Below, one piece after another: positions 10,506 to 24,811 of a stretch of DNA of 64,000 nt. The translations under genes and the position numbers were made by a program. Origin of the DNA: Hyaloscypha bicolor E (Eukaryota; Ascomycota; Leotiomycetes; Helotiales; Hyaloscyphaceae); NCBI RefSeq assembly GCF_002865645.1, contig NW_020194515.1:1515280-1579279 (forward strand). The letters run 5' to 3'. The notes under the pieces are model-generated. The model saw only the letters and a list, made by a program, of their open reading frames with translations. It was not told the DNA's origin and made no database searches. Position 1 is the first letter of the stretch. Each line of letters starts with the position of its first letter.

Positions 10506-11127
10506 TCGAGAGGATGCAAAGATCGGATAATAGAATGTTGTGGAGCTCAGAGAATCCGAAAGGAGTGTGGAAGATGGTGCTTCAAAGGAGTTGCAGAAAA
10601 TCAGACTTGGGGTTTCAAAGAGCATAAAAGAAGCAATCAAGGTCTCTTGTAAGCCTCTTGCTTTAGAATATCTGTCGCAGTGCAAAATACGCTCTCTGAG
10701 GAGCATAAGTTGGGATATAGGGGTGAAACATCTAAGCCCCTGAACACGTGATATAGGCAAGCAGAGAGCACGCGAGGGGCCCACGTGCCATGCAACAATA
10801 TTGTTTTGATGTGACGCAGTGGAAGTCTTCCTCTTCTCTATTTGATAATTAGTTGCTGAGTGCAAGATGGCATATAATTAGAAGGGCCTGGTGCGCAGTT
10901 TCGCCTGAAAAGGTGAAAAGTGTCCCTTACTAGGTCGGGGTAAAATTCAATAGAACGCATTAAATCTTTTCACTGGAAACTTGGAAAATACACGGCATAA
11001 AATTTCCCAACCTCTATTTAATGCACAACGACTTCTTCCATCGGGATCGGAAACCTCCTAACATCTCAAAGCAGTTCGTCCCGACGAAACGTTTCCTTGC
11101 ACCCGAATTTCATGATAGATTAGCACT
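10506..11127. other. Spacer and probable promoter of paralogue C
   Basis: No coding signal. CACGTGATAT at about 10746 and CCCACGTGCC at about 10780 are E-box-like hexamers 30-40 bp apart. They are about 350 bp upstream of the paralogue C start and could be regulatory. Confidence 0.3.
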
Positions 11128-12609
11128 ATGGCTAATGCAGCAGATCAACTAAGTGCTCTTCTCATGGAGCAGCACGAACTAGTTTCTCAACTGGAACCTT
11201 TCCAAAGTGAGCTCTTTGTCTTGCTCGCAAAGCTGAAGGACCTGGGACTTGAAAAGAGCCATGGCGAGATCACCTCGTATCTTGACTTCGCAGAGAAGCA
11301 ACATGGTGAAGCTATTTTGGCCGAACAGAAGGTTTGTTTCAATGTCAACCTTGGTATCGGGTCTAATTGTCAAACTTCCAAGCGCGCGATCATCGAAAGG
11401 AACTTGAATTGGAGTTCTTGGGAAGCGAAGTTGAATCAGAGAGTGGAGCTGACTCAGATGGCGAGGCCCGCCCAGTTAAGGCGAAAGATAAATGGAACTC
11501 CAAGATCATCGCACAAGTCGAGAAGATGAGTGCTACTAAATTCCTGGGGTTCTGCGAAGAGCAGAGATCCATTGCCGGCAATATCTGGGTAAGTGTCGAT
11601 ATCACCATATACGTGCTTATTGGTAGCTAATCTGTCTCAGGGCTGCTCTGCCAACCTGCAAAGAAGCCTCAACCGTATTATCGACGGAGAAGGCGCTGAA
11701 GAGACAGAAAGTGACGACAACACCCCTGTTTATGCCGACCCCAAACAATCTGCAGCCTCTTCTTCGAATGGTAGCTCATCTGGTACAAACGAACTTCAAA
11801 AAGAGATTGGCGTTGCTTATTCAGAGATTGAGGAACTCAAGTCGAAGATCTTAGATTTGGAGTCACAAAACCAAGTGTGCAAGGCATCTAGCGAGATTAT
11901 TCGGTCCGAAGAATCTAGAATCCTCAACCTGCAAATTGAAGGCTTGAGAGCTGATACCGAAAAGGCTAGGGCGGGCAGAGAAGAAGCCGAGTCAAAGCTG
12001 GAGGCAAAGACAACCGAGCTTGCAACCGCCAACCTGAAGATCAGTACCCTCCAGAAGGAATTGAAGATGAAGCAGCCTCTGTTTGATATTGGCGTCAAAG
12101 TCCGCTGCGGCTTTCTTCAATCCATCAAGCGAGTCTGGTCCAGCGGCGAGTATGTGACCACTAATTCACCTATCGATCTCAATGCCATCTGGTCGAAGAA
12201 CGAAGCTGTTCACCGAGGCAACTACGAAGCAGACAAAGCTTTGTTCGATCTCAAGATCTTGAAGAAAACCACCGAACAAGCCGATTTCTATTATGCATAC
12301 CAGACTAGAGGGATCTACGACCTCTCGGTTTGTCCGAAGGCCCTCGCACTTGTCAATTATCGAGGCACTTTGATAGCTTGTGGTTTCCTCACCAAGTACT
12401 CCCACGACAGTACCGAAACCGACAAAGTCACCGAAAGCAAATTTAAACACAGCATGAATTTATGGCTTCCTATCTTCTCTTCTGGGAACATCGACAGAGA
12501 GAAGCAGGAGGCGTTCGAGAGAAATACTGCGATCAGCACCAGTTCCGAGGCCTTGAAGCGCATCACCGATGACACAGTCAAGAAGGAACGAACTCGCATG
12601 TTCGGATAG
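11128..12609 (+). CDS. Coiled-coil family protein, paralogue C
   Basis: Three exons: 11128 to about 11337, about 11385-11588, and 11641-12609, giving about 460 residues. The second intron is clear (GTAAGT...TCTCAG, 52 nt). The first is less certain, because a donor at 11338 (GTTTCA) keeps the frame while the better-looking one at 11332 does not. The N-terminal third is helical. An acidic serine-rich part (SEVESESGADSDGE) comes next, then a coiled coil (about 11790-12070). The shared C-terminal domain follows: LFDIGVKVRCGFLQ, NEAVHRGNYEADKALFDLK and the YAYQTRGIYDL segment. It resembles paralogues A and B. No known enzyme motif is visible, and the function is unknown. Confidence 0.72.
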
Positions 12610-13094
12610 AGGATCATGCTTGGTCTCTTACCTAATCTTTTGGTCTCCATTGCACGTCTTCTGATGTGCGTCTTGGCTATCTGATACTTGTGGTGGAGGA
12701 GATTTTGGGAAGGGTTTGGAAATTGGTTTGGGGCTGCGTGGCATGACAATGGAGCAATGCTCACTTAGATCACATTACACAGACTTGCCGCAAGGCTCAG
12801 ACCCACTGGGGGGGGGGGAGTTTGGACTTTGACTGGCTGTAGTCGTCGAGATTCGGCAACTGAACAATGAGATAGGAACCCCAGATAAACATCTCGATCA
12901 CGCTAGCAGGGAGGGTGTTGACCCGCCCTGGCAGCAGCCTTGTGACAGTTATTTTCCTAGTCGAAAAAGGGGGGGAAAGAGAGCAATGGGCTACCACAGT
13001 TGGAATCGAAATCGTTGTGGAGGTTGAACACTTTACCGCCGCGACGAGCCACAGTTAATGTGGCGTTGTTGCTGAGTCAACGTTGTCCTCAATG
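12610..13094. other. Spacer between paralogue C and the transposon nest
   Basis: No gene is supported. A run of ten G at about 12810 and one of seven G at about 12969 are present. Base composition is still balanced here and changes sharply at about 13.2 kb. Confidence 0.4.
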
Positions 13095-13636
13095 AGGGGA
13101 AAAACTAAAACGACCCCGCCCCGGGTGTCGATTAGGGGTGTCGATTGGGAGCAGACCAGCCACTAACCCAAAGTAGAGGCGCTCAAACAAAAACACCAAA
13201 ACCCTAGCTTTTTCTTTAATTCAATTTAATTTTATAAGGAATTAATACAATCTAATAACTGTTTCATTCGCTTATAGTATTAGTTAAAGGCTATTTAAAT
13301 ATCAACTTTTTATAAAATTTGGATTAGTAAAAGTTCTTTAAATTAAAGAAGTTTAAAAACTACTTATTTTAAAGCTTAAAGGCAAGCTTAAGAAAGCTTA
13401 GAAATTTAGTAAATAAGTCCCTAAAACCAGATACAAGAGCCCTATAAGCCTATGGCATTATAGGGTTCAGAAACTAGAACTTAATAAATTAGTATATAAA
13501 CCCTCTTATATTAAAATACTATTTTAAGGATCTTTATTATAAGTTAGGATATATATAATTATAATATAAGAGTTATAATATACTAGCTTATACTTATATA
13601 AAAAAAACCCAATTTAAGATTTTTAGAGAACTTAAT

Positions 13637-13841
13637 TATAATAACTAGTATAAGGATATAATCTACTAAGAACAGGATATCGGAAACAGGTATAAAATAA
13701 AGCTAAGCCGAAATTACTTAAATAAAATAATACTAAAGATTAAGGTATTCTTCTTATTTTATTCTATAGCTTAGTATTTTCTAATATATAAGATTCTTTA
13801 AATTTTAAGCCTTTAATTATTATATTAATCCCGCTATTATA
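13637..13841 (+). repeat. 5' LTR of the outer retrotransposon
   Basis: Same length as the right LTR and aligns without gaps at its ends. The visible differences are C-to-T or G-to-A changes, for example CGGCTGG in the right copy against TAACTAG here. Confidence 0.85.
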
Positions 13842-15222
13842 TAATACTAAGCTTACTTAACTCGGCCTATAAAGGTAATATAATACTACTAGTAAAGAAT
13901 TTGTATTTATTTTTGGAAAGTAAAAATAGAATACTGCTTTTAATATTTAATAACCTCCTTAAACTATAAAGAACTAGAGAGCTTAACTAGAAATATAATA
14001 TTCTTTATAACTTAGTTAATCTCGAAGCCTGACTCTTAACTAAAATAAATAATATTTCTCTCTTAGTAATTAGTTCTTTACTAATATAAAAGAAGAAAGA
14101 TATTATTCTTTATAATCCGGTTAATCTTAAAGCCTAACTCTTAACTAGAGTAAATAATATTTCCTTAATACTAATAAGAATAAAAGAACCGGCTTTCTTT
14201 TTCTAATATAGAAAAAATTAATAGTAATTTACTAATTTAAAATAAGAAAAGATAATAGTCGGTTTTAGTCTACTAATTTAAAACTAGATAAGATAATAAT
14301 TAGTTATAGTTTACTAATATTAAATAAGAAGAACTTACTTAGTACTTATTTCTATAGCTAATACTCTTTCTAAAGCTATTATAAATAGCCTGGAACCAAG
14401 TATTATTATTATAGGTATATTAGATAAGAGGTCCTAGTATAATAAAATAAAAAAGCCAAACTTTAATATTATAAACTTATATTACTAGAAAAGCTATTAT
14501 AATACTATTTCGGAAGAAAATATTAAGAAATAGCTAGTTAATTTAGAACTTAAAATTAGTATAAATATTTCGAAAATAGATAAGGCCTAGTAAAGATTAC
14601 TTATATGAGATAACCTTATTAATAAATATTATCTTATAACTAATAAATAAGTAAAATACTACTAGAAATTCTATTTATATATTAACTAACTTACTAAGAA
14701 AGTTAATAAACTAGAGGTAATTACTAGTTAATTTTATATAAGAAAAAGATTAATATAAGAAGAAATAATAAAATAAATATTTAAATAAATAAATATTTAG
14801 AAATATTATAGATTTCTATTAGGAGAACTATTTAGTAACTAATATTAAGGCTTCTTTCTACTTTTAATTTATAATAATTAATTATAGCTTATTAGAATTA
14901 AGAATTCCGCTCTATTTATAAATAAGAATAATTACTAGATTAATAATTAGATATTTAATATAAGAAATAAACTAATATAGAACTCTTCTAAATTTAATAA
15001 TAAACTACTAAAAATTACTTATATAATATAATTAGTTATTAGAAATATTTATAACTTTATTTATAATTAACTAAAACCTAAATTAGTTAGATAAATTTCA
15101 ATTACTAAATAGATCTTTAAGATTCTTTAATAAGTTTATAATAAAAATAAAAAAATAAAATACTAGGAAATAAAAAAAATATACTAATACCTAAAATAAA
15201 AAAACAAGCTATTTCTAGTTAT

Positions 15223-15523
15223 TGGTTTACTAGTAATATATAATACTATTATATAGGTATAGAAGTACTATTTATATAAGATTAGTAAAGTTATTATTAT
15301 TTAGAAGTAAGAATTATAGTATTATAGTATTAATATATAATCCCTAAATTTGCTAAGCCTAAAGGAGTCTAGTTTACTAGTTAAGTTACTAATAGGATAC
15401 GAGGTTATATAACTATATCCTATTATCTATATTCTATTACTCATATCCTATTATTTATGTCTTATATCCCGTATCTTGTAACTATACATATAACTCCCAA
15501 AGAAATAATTATACTAATACTAG
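15223..15523 (-). repeat. LTR copy of the copia-type element (left)
   Basis: Aligns with 21426-21740 from TTTACTAGTAATATATAATA through CTCCCAAAGAAATA to CTAATACTAG. It starts TGG where the right copy has TAA, consistent with RIP. Confidence 0.75.
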
Positions 15524-18500
15524 AAACTCTCTAAAAATGCAAAAAAATAGTATCTCTCTTTAATTACATACAAATTTCCTAATCCGGTCTAGTATCAGAT
15601 TTCCCAAATACTCTATATATTTATATTACTTCCGAGGTTTTAGTTATATACCAAAGGCTATAGCCTTTTATATATAATTTCCCCTCCTATAATATCCTCC
15701 TATCTTATATATCTATTTCCCGTCCTATTTATACTCGACTTATTTCTCTATATCTAATTATATAGTATTTATATTAATTAGGTATTTAAGGGCATTTATT
15801 AGCTTTAATTTCGTTATGAAATCGGCAGGATTTAATTTTCCCTTAATTTATTTAATTTCTGTAATCTCTTATTATTTATATACCTAGTAAAAGTATATTA
15901 TATTAATTATTAGATGCTTTTCTCGAGTAGTTCCTAATTTAATGAGGCATTTATATAACGACTTTGAATTCGTATAAACTACTAGTAATAATTCTATTTC
16001 TAGTATTCTATTAATTATAGATTTGACTAAAGTACTTATATTAAAGCCATAAGCCATACTATAAAGTTCCAAAGCTAGAATATTTCTAGTAACTCTCTTG
16101 CATTTAGTAGAGAACTAGTAAATAATATTAGTATATCTAGTTCCGTTTACTAGAACTAGAATATATCTAGTTTAAAAGAAGAGATCTCTATTATTTATAA
16201 ATAAAGTATTTATAAAAACAATTAAATATAAGAACTTCTTTACTAGCTTTACGAATCTTAGTTCTCTAGTAGTATTCTTAATTTGCTATTAAATACGTTT
16301 ATTAAGTGCCTTTATATTAGTTTCCGAGGATTTAATAGCCTAAGCCATAATTAATAGGTTATATAAAGCTTCTGGTTAATAGACTAATATAATATATACT
16401 TATCTAGTATATTAGGTAATATATTAGTTCTTAATAGAGAGATCTTAACGAATAGTATTTCTACTATTTATAGTAATAGTATTTTTTATAGAAATAGTTC
16501 GGAGGTTTTTATACTAGTATTCTTATATAAGAGTAATTCTAGTAGTATTTATATAAATAATACCTCTATTAAACTTGAGATTATAATTAATAATAAGGCA
16601 TTTATATTCCTTAGCTAAGAACTTAGCCTTATAGAGCTTTAGTTACTTTACCTTTATAAAATTATTAGTTCTAATAAATAGAGTATTATTAGTTTAAAGG
16701 CTAATAATTCCGAAAAGTTACTTATTATAAAGGAAGCAAGAGTTATAAGTTAACTATTTTATAAAAAGCTCGTTAATATAATAGAAATAGTAAGTCTTAA
16801 ACTAGTAATTCCCAGCTTCCGGTATACTATATAGTAGTTTTATAATCTTTAGAACCGAATTATTATTTAGATTTAGCTTTCTAGTAAGCTTATAAGATAA
16901 GTTAATATAAAAATTATAGTTAAGTAAGGTTATTAATTAGATATAAGCTTGCGAGATATTATATAAATATAGCTCTATAATATCTATTATTATAGTAATA
17001 ATACTAAGAATAATTCTCTAGCTAATATATTAAATAGTAGGTAATTATATTAATACTATATATTTCTTATTATTATTATAAGCCTAAATAACTAGTCTCG
17101 ACTTTTTAAGCTCTCTTTCTATATCCTTATTCTTAATCTTATTAATAAACCAGGAATTAAAGATATATATCTTCTTTAGTATCTAAGATCTAAAAGTAAC
17201 TTTAAATATACTTTTTTCTAAAAGGCTAGTAATTTTAACTTAATAGGAGTTCTTATATAGGTTATTATTTTATAGAAATACCGTAATATCCGGATTCTTA
17301 TAAGAGTATTCTCTATTATACTTTAATAAAATAGCAGGAATAATAGGAGAAATCATACCTATATTACTTTTAGCCTTATTATAGAATTCGAGAATAGGTT
17401 CAGGTTTAGGGCTATTAGTAATAACTTTAATATTCCCTATATAAAAGGGCTTTATAGAAATTAAGTAAAAAGTAGTATTACTATATAGTAAAGCTAGTAT
17501 ATAGTCTTTCCTATTAATGGCTACTAGCTTATATGGCCTATCCTAATTACTAGATTAACTAGTATTTCCTTTATACTATATAAGAATATCCGAATTTAAG
17601 GGAAGTTTATAAATATTAGTAATACTAGAATTATTTCGGGTATTTAGGATATTTATAATCTAGTATCTAGCTTAAAGCTTCTAAATTTCTATTATTGCCT
17701 TTTTAAATACTACTAATTACTATAATATAGTTAGTAATAGGGTATTATATTTAGTTATTCGGGATAAAGTACTATAAACTAAGAGAGTTAGAATAATATT
17801 ATTAGATCTAGTAGAATTATTAATGGCCTTAAAAGCTATTTAGAATATAGTATTCTTATTAATTCTATTAATTTTGGCTATAATAATAAGATAAGTATAT
17901 TAAATTAGGCTATAGTAATATTCTATAATTCCGATAAAGCTATAAGCTTCTATAGGAATAATTTTAACCTTAGTTCCTATAGTATTTGCAAGCTAAGTAA
18001 ATTTTTTATTAGTAAACTGCTTTCTGGTATCTACTATAATCTAATTAGGAGAACCTAAATAGGTATTAATCTAATATTATTTTAGGGTATCCTAAATATA
18101 TAATATACTAATATTTTAAAGCTATTAGCCGGCTTAATATCTAGTACCTTTATTAATAATATAAAGTATAGGCTTACCGGAAATATAGAAAATATTAATA
18201 ATAATAGAATAATTAAAGCTAATATTATTTCTTAGATTAAACTTAAATTATTCCGGTAATTATCCGAATTTCTGGTATTATTTATAGTATTTTATAAGAT
18301 ACTTAAGGGCTTTTATATTAATATTATAGCCTGCTTATTCTAGTATATTTCGAAGCTTACTAATAAATAAATAACTAAAATAGTAATATAGATATTATAA
18401 TTTAACCTTTATAAGAAAGCAGGAGTTATAGATAAAGAATTCGGAAATAAAGCTTTATAGAATAGTATTCTAAAGCAGGAAAAAGTATTTAAAATATTAT

Positions 18501-20710
18501 ATTATAGGTATAAAGTATCTATTAAAAGTAATAAGATAATTAGTAAAATTATTAAAATAGACCTCTAGCTTATTTATATTAGCCAAGCTAAATAGAAATA
18601 GAGTCTTTATAGGTATAATATAGAATTATACTTGCCTAATTAGTATTCTTACTATTATAGATCTAATAAAGAATATAGATCTAATACTAAACTAGATATT
18701 AACTTAATCTTTAGTGATTTTATTAAGTTAGATACTATTATTAGTCTGCTATAAAGCTTGGAATTAGTTAGAATTAGTAATTGAGAATCTAGAGGTTCCG
18801 GTATTAATTATAATTTTATAAAAATAGTAAGTATTATATCTTAATATATTATTAATTATAAATGTTTGGGTATTTTCTATTTATTTAATAGGCTTTAAGA
18901 TATGGTTTTTACCTATTATCTAGTATATAAAGAAAAGAGATATAAGGTTATTTATAAGAGTATTAGTTATAGGAATAATAGGAATAGGAGCTATAGAAGC
19001 GGCTAGAAAGCTTTTAATAAAAATAAAATAGAAATTAAAGTAATATTTATTTCCTTTATCTATTTTTACTAATAAGGCTTTAAAAGTATTATTTACTAGT
19101 TTATTCTTATTATTCTCATTATCTTTTTCTTTTTCGAATTTAGTAATATATTATATATAAATACTACTAAAGTATTTATTAAAGTTACGGGTATTTCGAG
19201 ATCTAAATTAGTAAATGTTTTTATTCTTAAATTAAGCCTTCTTAGTTTCTTATTTCTCTAGTATATACTTCTATAAGCAGTATTCGGGTCTCTTATATAT
19301 AAAATATAACTTCGGAATATAATTATTATAGTTATAGGACTTGAAATAGTTATTATAGATTTTGAAGTTATAGCTAAGTCTATATTAATAATTTCCGGAT
19401 AGGTAATAGTTTAAAGGGTTTTAAGAATAGTATTATTAATTAGTAAAGAGAATCTTGGTATTAATCTATTATTTCTTTTTATAAGTAGTAATAAATAATT
19501 AGAACTTATTAATAAATTAGCCAAGATTAGAAGAAGAATCCGAAACTATATATTAGTATACTAGTATACCTTAATAAGAGGTAATAATCTTATTATATAG
19601 AAATTCGGTATTTTATAAGACAAATACTAGTTTATATTACAATTTATATAGGTTATTAATTAGTAACTAGACGAGTTTAAATATTATTTTTTTAGGATAT
19701 TAAGCTATTATAATTACTATTATAATAGTATTTCACTTGTCTAAGTTTTAATATTAGAAACCAGGGCCTTTAAAGAAGCTATAAATGTTTATATAGGCCT
19801 CTTTATATATATATTAAGAGAGCTAGTTATTATAAAAATAATCTTATATTAGTTCTTTTAATATAATAGGAAAAGCTCTTACTAATACTTTTTATAGAAG
19901 CTCTATATATTAGTAAATATTAAGGAAAATAGCGAGATTTTAGTTAAAACTACTATTAGTTCTATTATATTTCTATATCTTAGTATATATTTTTACTATT
20001 TCTCTAATTAGCTTTATAGTAAAAGGGCTAGCTAAAGGGCTATTTAAAGGTAATAAAAGTAGTAGAAGTAATAGAAATCTGTTATTACTAGCTTTCTATA
20101 ATTTAATACTAGTAGAAGTAATTATAGATAATAAAGAAATATAAGTAATAATTAATTTAGTTTATTAATTTCTTATAATACTATTATTAAGAGATATATA
20201 TAATAAGATAATAGGGCCCGTATTAAGGTCTAGTTTAGTAGTAATAATATTAGCTATAGTCTATATATATTATTCTTTTTCCTAAATAGTATTAACTAAG
20301 AACTATATAATAGTAAGTCCCTTATTATTTTATTTAATATAAATGCTACTATATTATAAAATAGCTCGTAATTTATATAATATATATTAATCTAGATAAT
20401 TAAGTATTTCGAGGTTAAAATTACTAAAATTCTTCTTAAATAATTCCCAGAGATTATTATTAGTTAACTTCTTTATCTTATACTAGAATAGTCTAGTATT
20501 AAAATAGTCTAGAACTTTCTTATTACTATAGGTAATTAGGTTAATACCGCCTTTCTATTTCTTTACCTATATATATTTATCTTATAGTTCTACTATATTA
20601 AATCCCTAGGGTTAAGCCCTTCTTAATATATATGTAATTTATAATAAGAGAGATTTAAAGGTAAAATAGTTCGTAATAAGTTTATAGAAAGAATTTGGTA
20701 ATAAAGATAT

Positions 20711-20843
20711 TCAGATATCTGGTTTAGATACCAGATATCTGGTTTAGATACTAGATACCTAGTTTAGATACCAGATATCTGATTTAGATATTAGATTAAG
20801 ATACTAGATACCTGGTTTAGATATCAGATATCTCAGATATCTA
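20711..20843. repeat. ~20-bp tandem repeat array in the copia-type element
   Basis: Six or seven varied copies of a unit reading GGTTTAGATACCAGATATCT. The inner AGATATCT is self-complementary, so adjacent units can pair. The array lies about 0.6 kb inside the right (5') LTR, in what should be the leader region of the element. Confidence 0.75.
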
Positions 20844-21425
20844 GGGATATTAAGAGTATTAAAGTAAATATTTTGCCCTTAAATATTTCGTCTATAATAA
20901 GAAATTTAGGAAGTGAAATATTATAATTCCGGGAAGGTCTAAAGCTCAAAGAACTCGATTTAATAGTAAAATTAAAGTAGTAGTTAAAGAGCTTTAAGGA
21001 TATATATAAAGTATATATTCCGGAGAAAGTGTCTTATAAATACGGGTATTATATAAATAGAAAAAATAGGTTCCAAGAAAGTAGTCTTAGGGCTAAAAGA
21101 AATTGGTTTTAAAGAATAGTAAATAATTAAATAGATAAATAATTAAATAGCTAACTACTTATTAATTAATAAGAACTAGAGTCTTTTCCCTTAGGCTACC
21201 GGATGTTTTATAGAGTTAATAAGTAATTTTCTCTTTTAATAGAGTAATTATTAGTCCTTAGTAAAAGCTAGCTATTTTTTCTTTTAGGCTACCGGATATT
21301 TTATAGAGTTAATAGATAATTCCCTTCTTTAATATAGACTAATTCAATTTTACTATAGGCTATCAGATATTTCTTTAGCTTAAAAGATTCTATTCTCTAA
21401 TTTATATATATAAACTAATTAGTAT

Positions 21426-21740
21426 TAATTTACTAGTAATATATAATACTATTATATAGGTATAGAAGTATTATTTATATAAGATTAGTAAAGTTATTAT
21501 TATTTAGAAATAAGAATTATAGTATTATAGTATTAATATGCGATCCCTAAATCTGCTAAGCCTAAAGGGGTCTAGTTTACTAGTCGAGTTATTAATGGGA
21601 TACGAGGTTATATAACTATATCTCATATCTTATATCTTATTATCTATATCCTATTACCTATATTCTATTACCCATATCCCGTATCCCGTGTCCCGTGACT
21701 ATATACGTGACTCCCAAAGAAATAGCTATACTAATACTAG
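21426..21740 (-). repeat. LTR copy of the copia-type element (right)
   Basis: About 14 bp longer than the left copy because of extra CCCGT/CCCAT pentamer-like steps at about 21665-21695. This is the 5' LTR in the element's own orientation. Confidence 0.75.
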
Positions 21741-24700
21741 TATTCTAGATAAAGTTTACTTATTTAATAATAAAACTAGAGAAGTTACTAAATAACTAAT
21801 ATAATAATTTAATAAATAAAATAAATCTCGAGCTACTTAAGAGCTTAGATAATAAGAAGTTTAATATTTCTAGGAACTTTATTAAATAATATATAAAATA
21901 AGAAAATAGGCTTCTTTTAATTAAAAATTAGTAATTTCAGGAAAAATAACTAGTAGAAACTATTTACTATTAAATATTATTCCGGACTAAAAAGCCTATT
22001 AGAATTCAAGAAGCTATAATAATTCTATATCTAATAGATTAACCTTAGTAGCTAGTATTCTAATAGCTAAAAGAAATAGTTTATTAAAAATTTAAAAAGA
22101 AACTAGACCGGCTAAAGAGTCTTTATTATTATAGCTATAGAAGGCCTAAATATATAAAAAATACTTGTCCTAACTTTAATAAAGTTATATCTATTAAAAA
22201 GAATTATTTAGAAAAAGCTAATAATTTAGGAATAAATAATAAGAATACTAATTCTTATTTATTATCTAATAAAAAATATAATATTAATAAATCGAGAAAA
22301 GTTTAGCTCTAGATATAAAAATAGCCTTTCTAGAATAAGAATTCTATTAAGAACTTATAGATCTTACTTAGCTAATTAACGGGAACTAGTTCCTTATTAA
22401 TTATAAAATAAGCTAGAAAGGCAAAATTATAACTTTCTAGTATTTAATAAATACTAGAATAAATATATATATTCTAATTAATTAAAAGTATATTTATTTC
22501 TTAATAAAAGTATTATAAATACTTTTATATAAACTCAAAACCCCTATTTCCTTATAAGGTTTTAATAAATAACTTAATAAAGCTATTTAATATCTAATTA
22601 TTATGGATTTAGCTATTAATTAGTATTCCTAAACTTAATAATATTTATTTATTACTAATTTCGGCTTTTATAATATAATTCTAGAAAAGAAATAGCTAGT
22701 AAAATATAATATTTTACTGGACTATTAACGGAATTAGCTTTATTAGCCAGAGAACTATAAAGCAAATTAGCTAAATCCTATTTAAAAAATCTAATATTTT
22801 AATAAGAAATATTAAAAAAATAATTGTCCTAAAAATATTTTAATTAGGATCCTAAAAAGAACTAGTAAAACCAGACCCAAGAAATAAAAAAATATATTTC
22901 TTACTTTTTTATAAAACCTTCTTATAAGAAAAGCTAAATATTAAATAAGAAAGAAAAAGCTAGATCTTAATACTCTCGAAATAGTTAAGCTATTAGGCTA
23001 TTTCTACTATTTTATTAGAGTAGCTATTTTCTAATTAAGTACTAAAGACTTTAGTAATTTAGTCGAATTAATTACTATTAATAAGATTAATTATATATTT
23101 AAGAAATATTTATTATTACTTATAATAATTATATAACTAATATTATAGCTTGCTAGATATTATATTTAAACTAGTAATCTAATATATTTCCTAAATATAA
23201 ATAAATCTAATACTTTTAATAATATATTATTTTTTAATCCTAAAGAACTTTAAGAGCTTTAGATATTTCTTCCTATATAGCTATATAATATAGCCGGGGC
23301 GTTTTTTAAAAAAGTAATAAATGAGCTTTTCTAGTCTTAATTCTTTAATTATAAACTCTATTTTAATAAACTAGATCCTTTAATAAAAATAGTCTATTTC
23401 TATAAAATAAGTCCTAATAAACTCGAAAAAATAAGAAAATATCTTATTAAGAACCTAAAAAAGAGTTTTATTAAGCTATTTAAATTCTTTTTCTTATTAC
23501 TAGTCTTATTTATTAAAAAGAAAAATAATAGCCTATAATTTTATATTAATTATTAATAGCTAAATACTATAATAAAAAAGAACTATTATTTCTTATTATT
23601 TATTATTAAAACTCTTAACTAATTAGCTAAATTATTAGTATTTACTAAATTAGATATTTAATATATTTTTAATTAAATTTATATAAAACTAGCTTCTATA
23701 GTATAAGTAGCTTTTAGAATAAGATATAGATTCTTTAAACTAGTAGTTCTATTATTTAGATTTCATAATAATCTAGTAACTTTTTAATAATATATTAATA
23801 CTATTTTAATAAATTATTTAGATAACTTTTATTTAGCCTATATTAATAATATACTAATCTTTTCTAAGAATAAAAAGAAGTATTAATAATATATTAGAAT
23901 AGTTTTATAAAAGCTTTAAGATACCGGATTATAAATTAATATTTATAAATACAAATTTAAAATCTTTAAAATAATATTCTTAGGATTTATTATCTCGAAT
24001 TAAAATATATAAATAGATCTTACTAAAACCTTTATTATTTAAAACTAGTATTAATCTATAATAAAAAAAATAGTTATTTTTAGGCTTTTATAACTTTTAT
24101 TATAGGTTTATCTAAATCTATAAATATATTTCTTATTTTCTAAATTATCTAATTAAAAAAAATACTTTACTAAAGTTTATATTTAATAAAACCTAGCTAG
24201 ATATTTTTAATTAGCTTAAAGATTTACTTTTCTTTATTTTTATATTTCTCTATTTCAAATATAATAAAAAAACTTATCTAGAAATTAATTATTTAGATCT
24301 AGCTATTATAGATATATTCTTTTAAAAAAGCCTAGAGAATAAATAATAGTATCTGATCTTATTTTATTCTAAAGCTCTTTAAAAAACTAAAAACTACTAT
24401 AAAGTTTATAATAAGGAATTTCTTATTATTATTTAGGGATTCTGGAAATAGTAAATAGAACTAATTAGCTTACCTAATTTTCTAATTATTACTAATTATA
24501 AAGCTCTCGAATATTTTAGTACTAAGAGGCTCTTAAATAAATAATAAATCTAATAAATGAATTTCCTATTATAATTCTATTACTAAATTACTTATTAGCT
24601 AGGTAAAAATAATATTATTACTAATATCTTATTCCGAAAAAACAAGCTTATACTAATTTAGAAATAGACTAAGGAATTTAAAAGAACTAGATAAGTTATT

Positions 24701-24811
24701 TTATTAGATATAATTCTTACTTTTACTAAAATAATAAATATAGCTTATATTTCTGCTAAAATAAAAGAAATAAATAAACTATTTATTATAATTAAAGTTC
24801 TATAAGCTAAT
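21741..24811 (+). pseudogene. gag-pol remnant of the outer Ty3/gypsy element, upstream part
   Basis: The plus strand reads reverse-transcriptase traces despite many TAG/TAA stops. A VDYR-like step (FYINY, about 23548) and YINNILIFSKN (about 23850) correspond to the family's YxDD box, with Asp codons turned to Asn as G-to-A mutation does. RNase H-like sequence follows at about 24.2-24.5 kb. The reading breaks off at 24811 where the next LTR element is inserted and continues at 32639. Confidence 0.65.

Larger units (their letters stand above)
15223..21740 (-). mobile_element. Nested Ty1/copia-type retrotransposon, RIP-degraded
   Basis: Two copies of a roughly 0.3-kb repeat, 15223-15523 and 21426-21740, bound a 6.5-kb interval. 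Near the left repeat the minus strand still reads a piece of copia-type RNase H (VYTNSKSLYKCLIKLGTT, about 15980-15925). This places the 3' end of the element on the left and sets the orientation. The rest of pol is full of stops. Sequence of the outer retrotransposon continues on either side. Target duplication is not resolved. Confidence 0.7.
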
